DNA of 64,000 nt from 40CM-4-69-5 sp036556905 (GCA_036556905.1 DATBIM010000166.1:1-64000); one strand, 5' to 3'; counted from the first letter of the stretch, positions 34,743-47,675 are shown. Program-made: numbers and translations. The notes: a model not told the origin generated them from the sequence alone.

Positions 34743-35740
34743 GGGGCCGGCGCCTGCTCGCTCTCGCGGCTGCCGCGCTCAGCCTGACCGCCTGCGCCTC
34801 ATCGAGCCGGCTGTCCGCGCGCTTCATCCAACCCGAGGTCTTCGAGTCCGACAGCTACATCGTGACCTTCGCCCGGGCCGGCGACACCGCCCCGCGGTTG
34901 GCCGCCCGCTTCCTGGGCGACGCCTCGCGCGCGTGGATGATCGAGGAGTACAACGGACGCCGGACGTTCACCTGGGGCCAGAAGGTGGTCATCCCCCGGC
35001 GACCGGGCAACCCGGCCGGCATCTACACCACCGGCTATCAGCTCGTGCCCGTGCTCGTCTACCACCACCTCGCTCCCCGCGCGCGGGGCCGGCTCGTGCT
35101 GGCGGCCAGCACCTTCGAGCAGCAGATGCGGTACCTCAAGGCGCGGGGCTACCGCACGGTCAGCGTGGACGATCTGATCGCGCACACGCGTCTGAGCCGT
35201 CAGCTCCCCGGCCGCAGCGTGGTCCTGACCTTCGACGACGGCTATCAGTCCTTTCTCCGCCACGCCTATCCGGTCCTCAAGGAGCTTGGCTTCACGGCCA
35301 CGCTCTTCGTCTACACCGACTACGTCGGCCTCGGCCGCAACGCCCTGGGGTGGGACGATCTCCGGCGCCTCGCCGACGAGGGCTTCGGGATCGGCGCTCA
35401 CTCCAAGACCCACAGCGAGCTGCGCCGCCGGGCCGGCGAGTCCTCCGACGCCTTCGAGCGCCGGGTCCACGCCGAGCTGGTGGTCCCGCGGCAGCTGTTC
35501 CACGCGCGCCTGGGCCGCACGCCTGCAGCTCTGGCCTACCCTTACGGCAGCCACGACGACGAGCTCGTGCAAAAGGTCAGGGACAAGGGGTACCTGGCCG
35601 CCCTGACCGTGCGCCGCGAAGGCAATCCCTCGTTCGTGCACCCGCTGCGCATCCGGCGGAGCCAGATCTTCGCCGACATGACGCTCGCGGAATTCGCCCG
35701 CAACCTGACGGTCTTCCACGAGGAGCCGCTGCTCCGATGA
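34739..35740 (+). CDS. Lipoprotein polysaccharide deacetylase with N-terminal LysM-like domain
   Basis: The 333-residue protein starts with a lipoprotein signal (LAAAALSLTAC, Cys at about residue 20). A LysM-like segment follows (ARAGDTAPRLAARFLGDASR, WGQKVVIPRRPG), then a NodB/polysaccharide deacetylase domain: VLTFDDGYQSF (about 163-173, catalytic Asp and metal Asp), metal His residues in GAHSKTHSEL, and AYPYGSHDDE. It should act on peptidoglycan or another N-acetylated polysaccharide at the outer membrane or in the periplasm. ATGA overlaps at both ends place it with the cyclase and the next LysM lipoprotein. Confidence 0.88.
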   Translation: MRGRRLLALAAAALSLTACASSSRLSARFIQPEVFESDSYIVTFARAGDTAPRLAARFLGDASRAWMIEEYNGRRTFTWGQKVVIPRRPGNPAGIYTTGYQLVPVLVYHHLAPRARGRLVLAASTFEQQMRYLKARGYRTVSVDDLIAHTRLSRQLPGRSVVLTFDDGYQSFLRHAYPVLKELGFTATLFVYTDYVGLGRNALGWDDLRRLADEGFGIGAHSKTHSELRRRAGESSDAFERRVHAELVVPRQLFHARLGRTPAALAYPYGSHDDELVQKVRDKGYLAALTVRREGNPSFVHPLRIRRSQIFADMTLAEFARNLTVFHEEPLLR

Positions 35741-36843
35741 GGGCGGTGGCGCTCGGCGGGGTGCTGATCTGTCTGGGGCTGACGGCCTGCGCCAGCATCG
35801 CGCCGGCCCCGCCCGCCCGACTGGCCGCCGAGCACCGGGAGCGCGCGCTGGCCTACGAGCGGAGCGGCGATCTGCGCGCCGCCCTCGAGGAGTGGAAGAT
35901 CGCGCTCACGATCGATCCCACCGACGCCACGGCGCGGGCCGAGCAGGCCCGGCTTGTCCGGCGTCGGGAGGCCGCGGTGGCGCGCCGGCTCCGGCTTGGG
36001 CAGCAGGCGCTCCGCCGGGGCCACCACCTCGAAGCGCGCCGTCACCTGCTCGCCGCGCTGGCCCTCGACCCGACCAGCACAGCGGCCTTCACGACGCTTC
36101 GCGAACAGGTCCCCGAGCTTCACTTCACCACCCACACCGTGGCCCGCGGGGAGACCCTGGGCTCTATCGCCGAGCGGCACTATGGCGATCGGGCCCTCGC
36201 CGAGGTGATCTGGGAGGCCAACCGGCTGCCCCCCAAGCCGCGACTGGTCCCCGGGATGCGCCTGAAGATCCCCGTGGTCTCCGGCCTGGCCGCGCGTACG
36301 GCGGGGCCACAGCGGGCGGCCCTGTCACGTGCCCCGGATCCGGCGCCGGACAACGGCAGGCCGAACGTCAGGGAGAGCCCGGTCGAGGAGCCCCTGCTCG
36401 AAGGCAACCCGCTGCTGGCCGACACCCACGAGGCGCTCGAACATGGCGAGTACGGGGCCGCCCTCGTCGCCGTCGATCGCCTGCTCGAGAGCAACCCCCA
36501 GAACAGCGAGTGGCTCGACCTCAAGAAGGCCATCCTCTACGCCCAGGGCCAGGACGACCTCGTCAAAGGTCGCTACGACGACGCCCACCGCGTGCTCACC
36601 CAGCTGGCCCACCTCGATCCCGCCTACCGCGACGGCGCGAGCCTGCTCGGGGAGGCCCGCAGCCGCGCGATCCAGCTGCACTACAACGAGGGGATCCGGC
36701 TGTCCCGAGAGGAGCAGCTCGAGGCGGCCATCGCCCACTGGCACGCGGTGCTCGAGCACGATCCCCTGCACGCCGAGGCCAAACGGAACATCGAGCAGGC
36801 CCAGCGGATCCTGCGCGCCCTGGAGGACCGGAAGCAGCCATAG
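35737..36843 (+). CDS. Lipoprotein with TPR repeats and LysM domain
   Basis: The 368-residue protein has a lipobox (LICLGLTAC, Cys at about 18), an N-terminal TPR-like pair (ALAYERSGDLRAALEEWKIA), a LysM domain (HTVARGETLGSIAERHYGDR, ending MRLKIPVV, about residues 135-185), a linker, and more TPR-like helices (KGRYDDAHRVLTQLAHLDPA, EQLEAAIAHWHAVLEHDP). It probably binds peptidoglycan through LysM and scaffolds proteins through TPRs. It overlaps the deacetylase gene and is last in that unit. Exact role unknown. Confidence 0.85.
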   Translation: MRAVALGGVLICLGLTACASIAPAPPARLAAEHRERALAYERSGDLRAALEEWKIALTIDPTDATARAEQARLVRRREAAVARRLRLGQQALRRGHHLEARRHLLAALALDPTSTAAFTTLREQVPELHFTTHTVARGETLGSIAERHYGDRALAEVIWEANRLPPKPRLVPGMRLKIPVVSGLAARTAGPQRAALSRAPDPAPDNGRPNVRESPVEEPLLEGNPLLADTHEALEHGEYGAALVAVDRLLESNPQNSEWLDLKKAILYAQGQDDLVKGRYDDAHRVLTQLAHLDPAYRDGASLLGEARSRAIQLHYNEGIRLSREEQLEAAIAHWHAVLEHDPLHAEAKRNIEQAQRILRALEDRKQP

Positions 36844-36897
36844 CCGGGTCGAAACACCGGCCCTCACGGGGTCGGCGTGAGAAGATCCGTGACCGAC

Positions 36898-38163
36898 ATG
36901 CTTTTGCGTGCATGCCGGGTGTCCGACCGGGAGGGCCTGGTCGACATCGACCTTCACCAGGGCCGCATCGCCGCGATCGTCGCGCACGCTCCCGGTCGCA
37001 GCCCTCGCGATGCGGTCATCGAGGTGGGTGGCCGGGTCGTCACCCCGGGCCTGGTGGAGGCCCACATCCACCTCGACAAGGCCTTCCTGTCCGAGCGTCT
37101 CACCGGCGCCGCCGCTTCCGTGCGGGAGGCCATCCGGCAGGTCGGCGAGGCCAAGCGGACCTTCACCCTCGATGACATCAGCGCCCGGGCCCGCCGGGTC
37201 CTCGATCTGGCGGTCGCCGCGGGAACCACGGCGATGCGGGCCCATGTCGAGGTCGACCCCATCGTAGGACTCACGGGCATGCAAGCCCTGCTGGCCATGA
37301 AGGCCGAGTACGCGCCGGCCCTGGAGCTCCAGCTCTGCGCGTTCGCCCAGGAAGGCATCCTCCAGGCGCCCGGCACCGAGGCGCTGCTCCGCCGGGCGTT
37401 GCAGATGGGTGCGGAGCTGGTGGGCGGCTGCCCCTACAACGACACCGATCCTCGCCGGCACATCGACATCGTGTTTCGGCTGGCCCAGGCCTTCGGCGTC
37501 GATGTCGACTTTCACGTCGACTTCTTCGACGAGCCCGACCATCTGCATGTGCGCGAGATCATCGAGCAAACACGGATCATCGGCTGGCAGGGACGGGTGG
37601 CCGTCGGTCACCTCACCGAGTTGGCGGCGCTACCGTCCGCGCAGCAGGACGAGATCATCGCCGGCCTGCGCGATGCCGGGATCGGCGTGATTTGCCTGCC
37701 CGCCACGGACCTCTATCTCATGGGCCGCAGCGACCCGGTGAGCCCGCGGCGCGGCCTCACCCCCGTCCGTCGCCTGCTCGCTGCCGGGGTGCCGGTGGCG
37801 CTGGCCTCGAACAACATCCGCAATCCCTTCACGACGGTGGGCACGGCGGACCTCTCGCACATGGCCTTTCTGGCCGCGGTGGCCGCCCACATGGGCACGC
37901 CGGCGGACCTGCGCCAGCTCGTGGAGGCGGTGACGACTCACCCCGCCCGCATCCTCGGCCTTCGCGACTACGGCCTGACCCCCGGCGCGCACGCCGACCT
38001 GGTCGTCTGGGATTGCACGCGCGTCGAGGAGGTCGTGGCGGCCCTGCCCGGGCGCCTGCTGGTCATGCGCCGGGGACGGGTGACGGTCGAGCACGAGCGT
38101 CGCCGGCACGAGCGCTGGCGTGAGCCCGGCCCGTCCACCCCACCGGTTGGGCCAAGCGGTTGA
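36898..38163 (+). CDS. Cytosine-deaminase/AtzC-like amidohydrolase
   Basis: A 421-residue single-domain amidohydrolase homologous to the active-looking half of the double protein at 25780. Motifs are GLVEAHIHLDKAF (metal His pair), CAFAQEGIL, DFHVDFFDEPDHL, VAVGHLTELAAL and LASNNIRNPFTTVG. As in the other protein, Asn stands where AtzC and cytosine deaminase have the catalytic Asp, so this is a shared subfamily trait. ATG 36898 is chosen; in-frame GTGs at 36877 and 36889 are alternatives. It lies 54 bases after the LysM gene. Substrate is probably a cyclic amide, amidine or ureide; the name cytosine deaminase should not be taken literally. Confidence 0.8.
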   Translation: MLLRACRVSDREGLVDIDLHQGRIAAIVAHAPGRSPRDAVIEVGGRVVTPGLVEAHIHLDKAFLSERLTGAAASVREAIRQVGEAKRTFTLDDISARARRVLDLAVAAGTTAMRAHVEVDPIVGLTGMQALLAMKAEYAPALELQLCAFAQEGILQAPGTEALLRRALQMGAELVGGCPYNDTDPRRHIDIVFRLAQAFGVDVDFHVDFFDEPDHLHVREIIEQTRIIGWQGRVAVGHLTELAALPSAQQDEIIAGLRDAGIGVICLPATDLYLMGRSDPVSPRRGLTPVRRLLAAGVPVALASNNIRNPFTTVGTADLSHMAFLAAVAAHMGTPADLRQLVEAVTTHPARILGLRDYGLTPGAHADLVVWDCTRVEEVVAALPGRLLVMRRGRVTVEHERRRHERWREPGPSTPPVGPSG

Positions 38164-38189
38164 CAGCCGGCCTTCCTTCTGTGTAGAGT
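38160..38189 (+). promoter_or_regulatory. Strong promoter of the pyrimidine operon
   Basis: TTGACA (38160-38165) and TAGAGT (38184-38189) are separated by 18 bases. It begins inside the stop region of the amidohydrolase gene. Transcription would start near 38196, just before the PyrR-binding hairpin. Confidence 0.7.
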
Positions 38190-38210
38190 CCAGGTGACGA
38201 CGAATCGAAA

Positions 38211-38245
38211 CTCCTTTAAGCGGGCCCTGCGAGGCCAGCAAGGAG
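38211..38245 (+). promoter_or_regulatory. PyrR-binding RNA hairpin masking the pyrR ribosome-binding site
   Basis: The leader contains CTCCTT (38211-38216) pairing with AAGGAG (38240-38245). A purine-rich internal bulge follows, then an inner stem GGCC...GGCC with CCCTGCGAGG at the tip, matching the PyrR-site pattern CCNGNGAGG. AAGGAG is also the Shine-Dalgarno sequence of pyrR, 5 bases before the ATG. PyrR plus UMP should stabilise the stem and block translation, as in mycobacteria, rather than act by a separate terminator, which I do not see. Confidence 0.8.
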
Positions 38246-38250
38246 CGGCA

Positions 38251-38814
38251 ATGACGAGCCCCCCGCAGCGGTTCCGAGAGAAGGCCCAGGTCCTCGACGA
38301 GCACGCGCTGGACCGGGCGTTGACCCGCATCGCCCACGAGATCCTGGAGCGCAACGGCGGCCCCGACGAGATCGCCTTCGTCGGCCTGCGCACCCGCGGG
38401 GTGACCCTGGCTCAGCGCCTGGCCGCGAAGATCGCCCGGATCGACGGGGTGCAGCTTCCGGTGGGCACGCTCGACATCTCGCTCTACCGCGACGACCTGG
38501 GTCTGCGCAGCGCCCCGGTCGTCCGCGGCACCGATGTCCCCTTTCCCATGAAGGACAGGATCGTCGTCCTCGTGGACGACGTCCTCTTCACCGGGCGCAC
38601 CATCCGGGCCGCCCTCGACGCCCTGATCGACCTGGGACGCCCCAAGATGGTCCAGCTGGCCGTGCTCGTCGACCGCGGTCACCGGGAGCTGCCGATTCGG
38701 CCCGACTACGTCGGCAAGAACCTGCCCACCTCCCGCCGGGAAAGCGTGGCCGTTCGGCTGCGCGAGCACGACGGCGAGGATCGGGTGCTCATCGAGGAAC
38801 CGGAGGAACCTTGA
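38251..38814 (+). CDS. pyrR: Pyrimidine operon regulator / uracil phosphoribosyltransferase PyrR
   Basis: PyrR is an RNA-binding regulator of pyr genes and has uracil phosphoribosyltransferase activity. The 187-residue protein shows LDRALTRIAHEILERNGG, FVGLRTRGVTLAQRLA, SLYRDDL and the PRPP motif VVLVDDVLFTGRTIRAALDA, all intact. ATG 38251 is chosen because AAGGAG lies 5 bases upstream inside the PyrR-binding hairpin; an in-frame GTG at 38194 lies before the predicted transcription start. First gene of the pyr operon and probably autoregulated. Confidence 0.96.
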   Translation: MTSPPQRFREKAQVLDEHALDRALTRIAHEILERNGGPDEIAFVGLRTRGVTLAQRLAAKIARIDGVQLPVGTLDISLYRDDLGLRSAPVVRGTDVPFPMKDRIVVLVDDVLFTGRTIRAALDALIDLGRPKMVQLAVLVDRGHRELPIRPDYVGKNLPTSRRESVAVRLREHDGEDRVLIEEPEEP

Positions 38815-39758
38815 GCATGGCCTGGACGCGCAAAGACCTCTTGACCATCCGGGCGCTCGAAGCCGGCGACATCATGCTGCTGATCGACACCGCCGCCTCG
38901 CTACAGGAAATCGCCTCGCGGGAGATCAAGAAGGTGCCCGCGCTGCGGGGCAAGACGATCATCAATCTGTTCTACGAGGCGTCCACCCGCACCCGCACCT
39001 CCTTCGAGATCGCCGGCAAATGGCTCTCCGCCGACGTGGTGAACTTCGCCGCCAGTGGCTCCAGCGTGGCCAAAGGCGAGTCGATGCTCGACACCGCCAA
39101 GAACATCGCGGCCATGAGCCCGGACGTGGTGGTGGTCCGCCACTCCTCGGCCGGGGCCGCCGAGCTGCTGGCCCGCGAGCTCCGCTGCTCGATCGTCAAC
39201 GCCGGGGACGGCGCCCACGAGCATCCCACCCAGGCGCTGCTCGATCTCTTGACGATCCGGGAAAAGAAGGAGCACTTCGAGGGGCTGCACGCCGCCATCA
39301 TCGGGGACATTGCGCACAGCCGGGTGGCCCGCTCCAACATCCACGGCATGCGCAAGCTGGGCATGGCGGTCACCGTGGCCGGGCCGCCCACGCTCATCCC
39401 CCCCTTCGTGCAGGAGCTGGGGGTCAAGGTCAGTTACCGGCTGGAGGACGCCATCCGTGATGTGGACGTCATCATGATGCTCCGATTGCAGCACGAGCGG
39501 ATGACGGCCGGCCTGATCCCCTCGCTGCGCGAGTATTCGCGCTACTGGGGCCTGACCCTGGACAAGCTGCGGGCCCACGCCCGGCCCGACGTGCTGATCA
39601 TGCACCCCGGCCCCGTGAACCGGGGGATCGAGATCAGCCCCGAGGTGGCCGACGGGCCCTACTCGCTGATCCTCGACCAGGTCGCCAAGGGGGTGGCCGT
39701 GCGCATGGCCGTCCTGTTCCTGCTCGCCGGCAGCCGCGGCGCGGAGAGCCAGGCATGA
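38811..39758 (+). CDS. pyrB: Aspartate carbamoyltransferase catalytic chain
   Basis: PyrB condenses carbamoyl phosphate with aspartate. The protein (315 residues from TTG 38811, 313 from ATG 38817) carries the carbamoyl-phosphate motif FYEASTRTRTSFE, GDGAHEHPTQALLD and MMLRLQHERM, with HPGPVNRG near the end. GGAGG at 38802-38806 serves either start; TTG would give the 4-base overlap common in this operon. No regulatory chain (pyrI) is present. It overlaps pyrC by ATGA, and may work together with the dihydroorotase as in Aquifex-type complexes, an inference. Confidence 0.95.
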   Translation: MSMAWTRKDLLTIRALEAGDIMLLIDTAASLQEIASREIKKVPALRGKTIINLFYEASTRTRTSFEIAGKWLSADVVNFAASGSSVAKGESMLDTAKNIAAMSPDVVVVRHSSAGAAELLARELRCSIVNAGDGAHEHPTQALLDLLTIREKKEHFEGLHAAIIGDIAHSRVARSNIHGMRKLGMAVTVAGPPTLIPPFVQELGVKVSYRLEDAIRDVDVIMMLRLQHERMTAGLIPSLREYSRYWGLTLDKLRAHARPDVLIMHPGPVNRGIEISPEVADGPYSLILDQVAKGVAVRMAVLFLLAGSRGAESQA

Positions 39759-41025
39759 GCCTGCTGATTCGGAATGGGCGCGTCATCGATCCGGCCAATC
39801 AGCTGGACGCCACCGCCGACGTCCTCATCGATGGCGACGTCATCAAGCAGATCGGACCCCATCTGGCTGCCGACGAGGGGACCGAGGTCATCGACGCCAC
39901 CGGCAGGGTGGTCTGCCCCGGGTTCATCGACATCCACACGCATCTCCGAGAGCCGGGGTACGAATACAAGGAGACGGTGGCCACGGGCACCCGGGCCGCG
40001 GCGGCGGGGGGCTTTACCGCCGTGTGCTGCATGGCCAACACCGACCCCGTGAACGACAACGGCTCCATCACCGAGTACATTCTCGACCGCGCTCGGACCG
40101 CGGGGAGGGTCCACGTCTACCCGATCGGGGCCGTCACCCGGAGGCTGCGCGGCGAGGAGCTGGCCGAGCTCGCCGAGCTGGCCGAGGCCGGTTGTGTGGC
40201 CTTCTCCGACGACGGCCGCTGCGTGATGAACGCGGCCCTCTATCGTCGGGCCATGGAGTACACGCTACCCTTCGGCACGCCGCTGATCAGCCACGCCGAG
40301 GACCATACCCTGTCGGGCGACGGGGCGATCAACGAAGGGGTCGTCTCCACCGAGCTCGGCTTGCCCGGCGCCCCGGCGGCCGCCGAGGAGACCATGGTGG
40401 CCCGCGACATCATCCTGGCCGAGCTGACCGGGGCCCACGTCCACATCGCCCACCTCTCGACGGCGGGTGGTGTGCGGCTGATCCGGGACGCCAAGGCCCG
40501 GGGAGTGCGGGTGACCGCCGAAGTCACTCCGCATCATCTGGTGCTCACCGAGGAAGCCGTCCGCTCGTTCGATGCCAACACCAAGATGAATCCTCCGCTG
40601 CGGACCAAGCGCGACACCGAGGCCCTCCTGGAAGCCCTCGTCGATGGGACCATCGACTGCATCGCCACCGACCACGCCCCCCACGCGCTCAGCGAGAAGG
40701 AGGGGGAATACGACCGGGCCGCCTTCGGCGTGGTGGGCCTGGAGACGGCGGTGGCCGTGCTGCTGGACCGGCTGGTCCGCCCGGGGCTGCTGCCGCTCGA
40801 CACCCTCGTGGCGCGCCTGTCTCGCAATCCCGCCCGGCTGCTCAGCTTGCCGGGGGGAACGCTGGCGCCGGGGACACGGGCCGACGTCACGATCCTCGAC
40901 CTCGAACGGGAACTCACCGTGGATCCTCCGCGGTTTCAGTCGAGAAGCCGGAACACACCATTCGCCGGCTGGCAGCTCCGAGGGGGCCCGTGGATGACGA
41001 TCGTGAGCGGAAAGCGGGTGGCGCC

Positions 41026-41029
<4 letters not shown>
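39755..41029 (+). CDS. pyrC: Dihydroorotase (class I)
   Basis: PyrC closes carbamoyl aspartate to dihydroorotate. The 424-residue amidohydrolase shows the metal motif DIHTHLREPGYEYKETVATG, CMANTDPVND, NTKMNPPLR, and the catalytic Asp in IATDHAPHALSEKE. These are intact, unlike in the two ureide-type amidohydrolases of this window, so this is the active class I enzyme. It overlaps both pyrB and carA by 4 bases. Confidence 0.96.
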
Positions 41030-42150
<1,121 letters not shown>

Positions 42151-42158
42151 GTTTCCCT

Positions 42159-42424
42159 ATGCCGCTGTACCTCATCTCCTACCGGAAAACGGAGGGAACG
42201 GGGCAGAAGCCCGAGTGGGCGTCCTTCACCACGAGGAGCGAGACCGCCCTGGAGTCCCACGCCATCCGCCAGCGGGTGGAGAAGCGCATGAGCGTGTTCG
42301 GGGAGCAGCTCTGGGGCAATGGCGAGGTCGTCTTTACCGGCAACGGACGCCTCGATGATGTCCTCTACCGCCGTGAAGAGGCCGTGCCGGAGGTTTCCAT
42401 CGTGTACGGACTGGTCGAGGAGTA

Positions 42425-42425
<1 letters not shown>
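42159..42425 (+). CDS. Small unknown protein between carA and carB
   Basis: An 88-residue soluble protein, MPLYLISYRKTEGTGQKPEW at the start and EVSIVYGLVEE at the end, which I do not recognise. It is rich in charged residues, with no signal peptide, membrane segment or Cys. GGGAGG lies 12 bases before the ATG. Its TAG overlaps the GTG of carB (TAGTG), so carB translation may depend on it. The tight fit inside a conserved operon, normal codon use and the coupling support a real gene, perhaps a regulator or stabiliser of the CarA-CarB complex; function is unknown. Confidence 0.7.
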
Positions 42426-45633
<3,208 letters not shown>

Positions 45634-45637
<4 letters not shown>

Positions 45638-46503
45638 GCCCGCGCCTCCTCGATCCCGCCGAGCGGGTGCTGGTGGCGCTCGACGTGGAAAGCCTGGCCG
45701 CCGCCACCACGCTCCTCGAGCGGCTGCACGGCGTTCTGAGTGGCTGCAAGATCGGCAACCAGCTCTTCACCGCCGCGGGGCCGGCGGCGATCGAGGCAGC
45801 CCGCAAGCGCGGGTATCGCGTCTTCCTCGATCTCAAGTTCCACGACATTCCCAATACCGTGGCGGGCGCAGTGCGCGAGGCCACGCGCCTGGGCGTCTTC
45901 ATGCTGAACGTTCACGCCGGCGGCGGCCTCGGTATGATGCGCGCGGCCGCTGAGGCGGCAGCCCGGGCTGCCCAGGAATTCGGGACCAAGCGCCCGCTCT
46001 GCCTGGGCGTCACCGTGCTCACCAGCCTGGACCGCCGGGCCCTCGAGGTCGAGCTGGGCGTGACCAGTACGGTGCCCGCGCACGTGCTGCACCTGGCGCG
46101 GCTCTGCCGTCAGGCAGGGCTGGACGGATGCGTCGCGTCGCCGCGCGAGATCGGACTGCTCCGGCTCAACCTCGGCAGGGACTGGCTGATCGTGACGCCG
46201 GGCATTCGCGGTTCGGGGGCCGGTGTCGGGCCGCCGCGCGAGGTGGGGGGGCTGGGGGCCGGTGTCGCGCCGCCGCGCGAGGTGGGGGGTCTGGGGGGCG
46301 GTGTCGCGCCGCCGCGCGAGGTGGGGGGTCTGGGGGGCCATCTCGGGGCCCCCCAGACCAGTGACGATCAGGTGAGAACAGCTACGCCGGCGGCGGCCAT
46401 TCGCGCCGGCGCCGACTACCTCGTGGTAGGCCGCCCGATCACCGGCGCGCCGGACCCCGTAGCCGCCGCCCGGGCAATCCTTGAAGAGTGCGCAGGGGTA
46501 TGA
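45634..46503 (+). CDS. pyrF: Orotidine 5'-phosphate decarboxylase with repeat insertion
   Basis: PyrF converts OMP to UMP. Catalytic FLDLKFHDIPNTV (Asp-Lys-Asp core) and the phosphate-loop region VTPGIRGSG and DYLVVGRPI are present. At 289 residues it is some 45 longer than the usual 235-245. The excess lies between TPGIR and SDDQVRTATPAAAIRAG and is a 3 x 13-residue repeat (GVGPPREVGGLGA and two GVAPPREVGGLGG) from a 39-bp tandem DNA repeat. That loop normally closes over the substrate phosphate. The reading frame is kept, so the protein may be functional with a flexible insert. Confidence 0.93.
46222..46338 (+). repeat. Three in-frame 39-bp tandem repeats within pyrF
   Basis: Units at 46222-46260, 46261-46299 and 46300-46338 each start GGTGTCG. 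Units 2 and 3 are identical; unit 1 differs at a few bases. Because 39 is a multiple of 3, the pyrF frame is preserved and each unit encodes 13 residues. The array ends in a 13-bp perfect hairpin (46327-46359), similar in size to the hairpin elements at 886 and 11768. Confidence 0.9.
46327..46359 (+). repeat. 13-bp perfect hairpin at the end of the pyrF repeat array
   Basis: Bases 46327-46339 pair perfectly with 46347-46359 around a 7-base loop. The left arm lies in the third 39-bp unit. In the protein it encodes the junction GGLGGHLGAPQTS. A stable hairpin inside a coding region could slow ribosomes before the pyrF/pyrE junction. Confidence 0.75.
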
Positions 46504-47069
46504 CGGAACGCGAGACGCTCGCCCTTTACGAGAAGACCGGCGCCCTCCTGCGCGGCCACTTCCGCCTGACGTCCGGGCTGCATTCGGACGTCTATCTGCA
46601 GTCTGCGCTCGTCCTGCAGCACCCGGAATTTGCCGCCGCGCTCGGGCAGGCCCTGGCCGCGCCGTTCCGGGACGCCGGCGCGGGCGTGGTGCTGGCTCCC
46701 GCCATCGGAGGCATCCTGGTGGCATACGAAGTCGCTCGCGCGCTGGGGACCCGTGCCCTGTTCACCGAGCGCGACAACAGGGTCATGAGCCTGCGCCGGG
46801 GCTTCACCCTGAGCCCGGGCGAACGTAGCCTCGTCGTCGAGGACGTCGTCACCACCGGCGGCTCCACCCGCGAGGTCATCGAGTGCGTCGGCGCGCACGG
46901 TGGCGTCGTCGTGGGTGTCGGCATGCTGATCGACCGGAGCGGAGGCACTGCGCAGTTCGCCGTCCCCCACGTCGCGCTGGCGCGCGTAACCGCCAGCACC
47001 TGGCCGCCGGAGTCCTGTCCCCTGTGTCGGACCGGCAGCCAGGCGGTGAAGCCGGGAAGCCGGAGCTAG
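46500..47069 (+). CDS. pyrE: Orotate phosphoribosyltransferase
   Basis: PyrE joins orotate to PRPP to make OMP. The 189-residue protein has HFRLTSGLHSDVYLQSA, PAIGGILVAYEVA, FTERDNRVMSLRRGF and the PRPP motif LVVEDVVTTGGSTREVIE. ATG 46500 overlaps the pyrF stop (ATGA); an upstream in-frame GTG at 46488 is less likely. Last gene of the operon. Its C-terminal CPLCRTGSQAVKPGSR resembles the Cys-containing tail of longer PyrE proteins. pyrD and pyrK are not in the window. Confidence 0.96.
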   Translation: MTERETLALYEKTGALLRGHFRLTSGLHSDVYLQSALVLQHPEFAAALGQALAAPFRDAGAGVVLAPAIGGILVAYEVARALGTRALFTERDNRVMSLRRGFTLSPGERSLVVEDVVTTGGSTREVIECVGAHGGVVVGVGMLIDRSGGTAQFAVPHVALARVTASTWPPESCPLCRTGSQAVKPGSRS

Positions 47070-47073
47070 CACC

Positions 47074-47098
47074 TGCCGCGATCGTAATCACCGCGGCA
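47074..47098 (+). terminator. Weak hairpin after pyrE
   Basis: TGCCGCG (47074-47080) pairs with CGCGGCA (47092-47098) around an 11-base loop, 5 bases after the pyrE stop. No T-tract follows. It may end the pyr operon before the convergent gene at 47166. Confidence 0.35.
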
Positions 47099-47165
47099 CA
47101 CGCCGCCTGCTGAAGAAGCTTGAGCCCGCCGGCTCGATGTGACTCGCGCAGCCCCAGACGTCAGG

Positions 47166-47675
47166 CTAGTCGAACCCGAGCTTGCGAAGGAACTGCTTGA
47201 CGACACCCTCGTCGGCTGCGGCCGTCGGCACCGGCGCCGAGGCCGGCCGGGGGACCGGCGGCGCCAGGGCCCGGGGCATCAGGCCGATGCGGATCTCGGA
47301 GACATGTCGTGCCTGCACCTGTACTTGACGAACCTCGACGCCGTAACGCGGGTGGAACACGCGCAGCTTGTAGTCGCCTTCCCGGAGCGCGTGGCGAACC
47401 CGACCCTCCTCCCGGGCGCTGAGCGTAGTGACGAGGGCGTCCCGGGGTGTGTAGACCTCCACGACAGCCCCGGGCACGGGTTTGAGCGAACGCGCCTGGT
47501 GGACGATGGCCACGACCTCCCCCTGCGCCAGTGGCGGGTTCGTCGCGTGCATCGAGGAGTACACGGCGCCGCTGATCGAGATGAGGCCGGCGGCGATGCC
47601 GATCACCGCTTGCACACGGGAGAGCGGCTGCTTGAGCACGTGGCCGATGCGGGAGAGGAGCGAGTGCACTGTCAC
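47166..47675 (-). CDS. Small membrane protein with carboxypeptidase-regulatory-like domain
   Basis: A 169-residue protein I cannot name. It has an N-terminal amphipathic stretch, one transmembrane helix (about 22-43, AVIGIAAGLISISGAVYSSM), then a beta-sandwich-like domain (VPGAVVEVYTPRDALVTTL, GDYKLRVFHPRYGVEVRQVQ), as in carboxypeptidase-regulatory folds, and a Pro/Ala-rich tail. The domain is probably periplasmic. The GTG start lies 6 bases after a TATAAG -10 box, so the message appears leaderless. It stands alone, convergent with the pyr operon. Confidence 0.65.
   Translation of the reverse strand: MTVHSLLSRIGHVLKQPLSRVQAVIGIAAGLISISGAVYSSMHATNPPLAQGEVVAIVHQARSLKPVPGAVVEVYTPRDALVTTLSAREEGRVRHALREGDYKLRVFHPRYGVEVRQVQVQARHVSEIRIGLMPRALAPPVPRPASAPVPTAAADEGVVKQFLRKLGFD

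Noticed and set aside
36898..38163. Cytosine deaminase as specific function
   Set aside because: The catalytic Glu and Asp positions of CodA are not conserved (HVDF, ASNN); only a broad amidohydrolase call is justified.
46222..46338. CRISPR or frameshift in pyrF
   Set aside because: The units are contiguous without spacers and preserve the reading frame; pyrF motifs continue on both sides.
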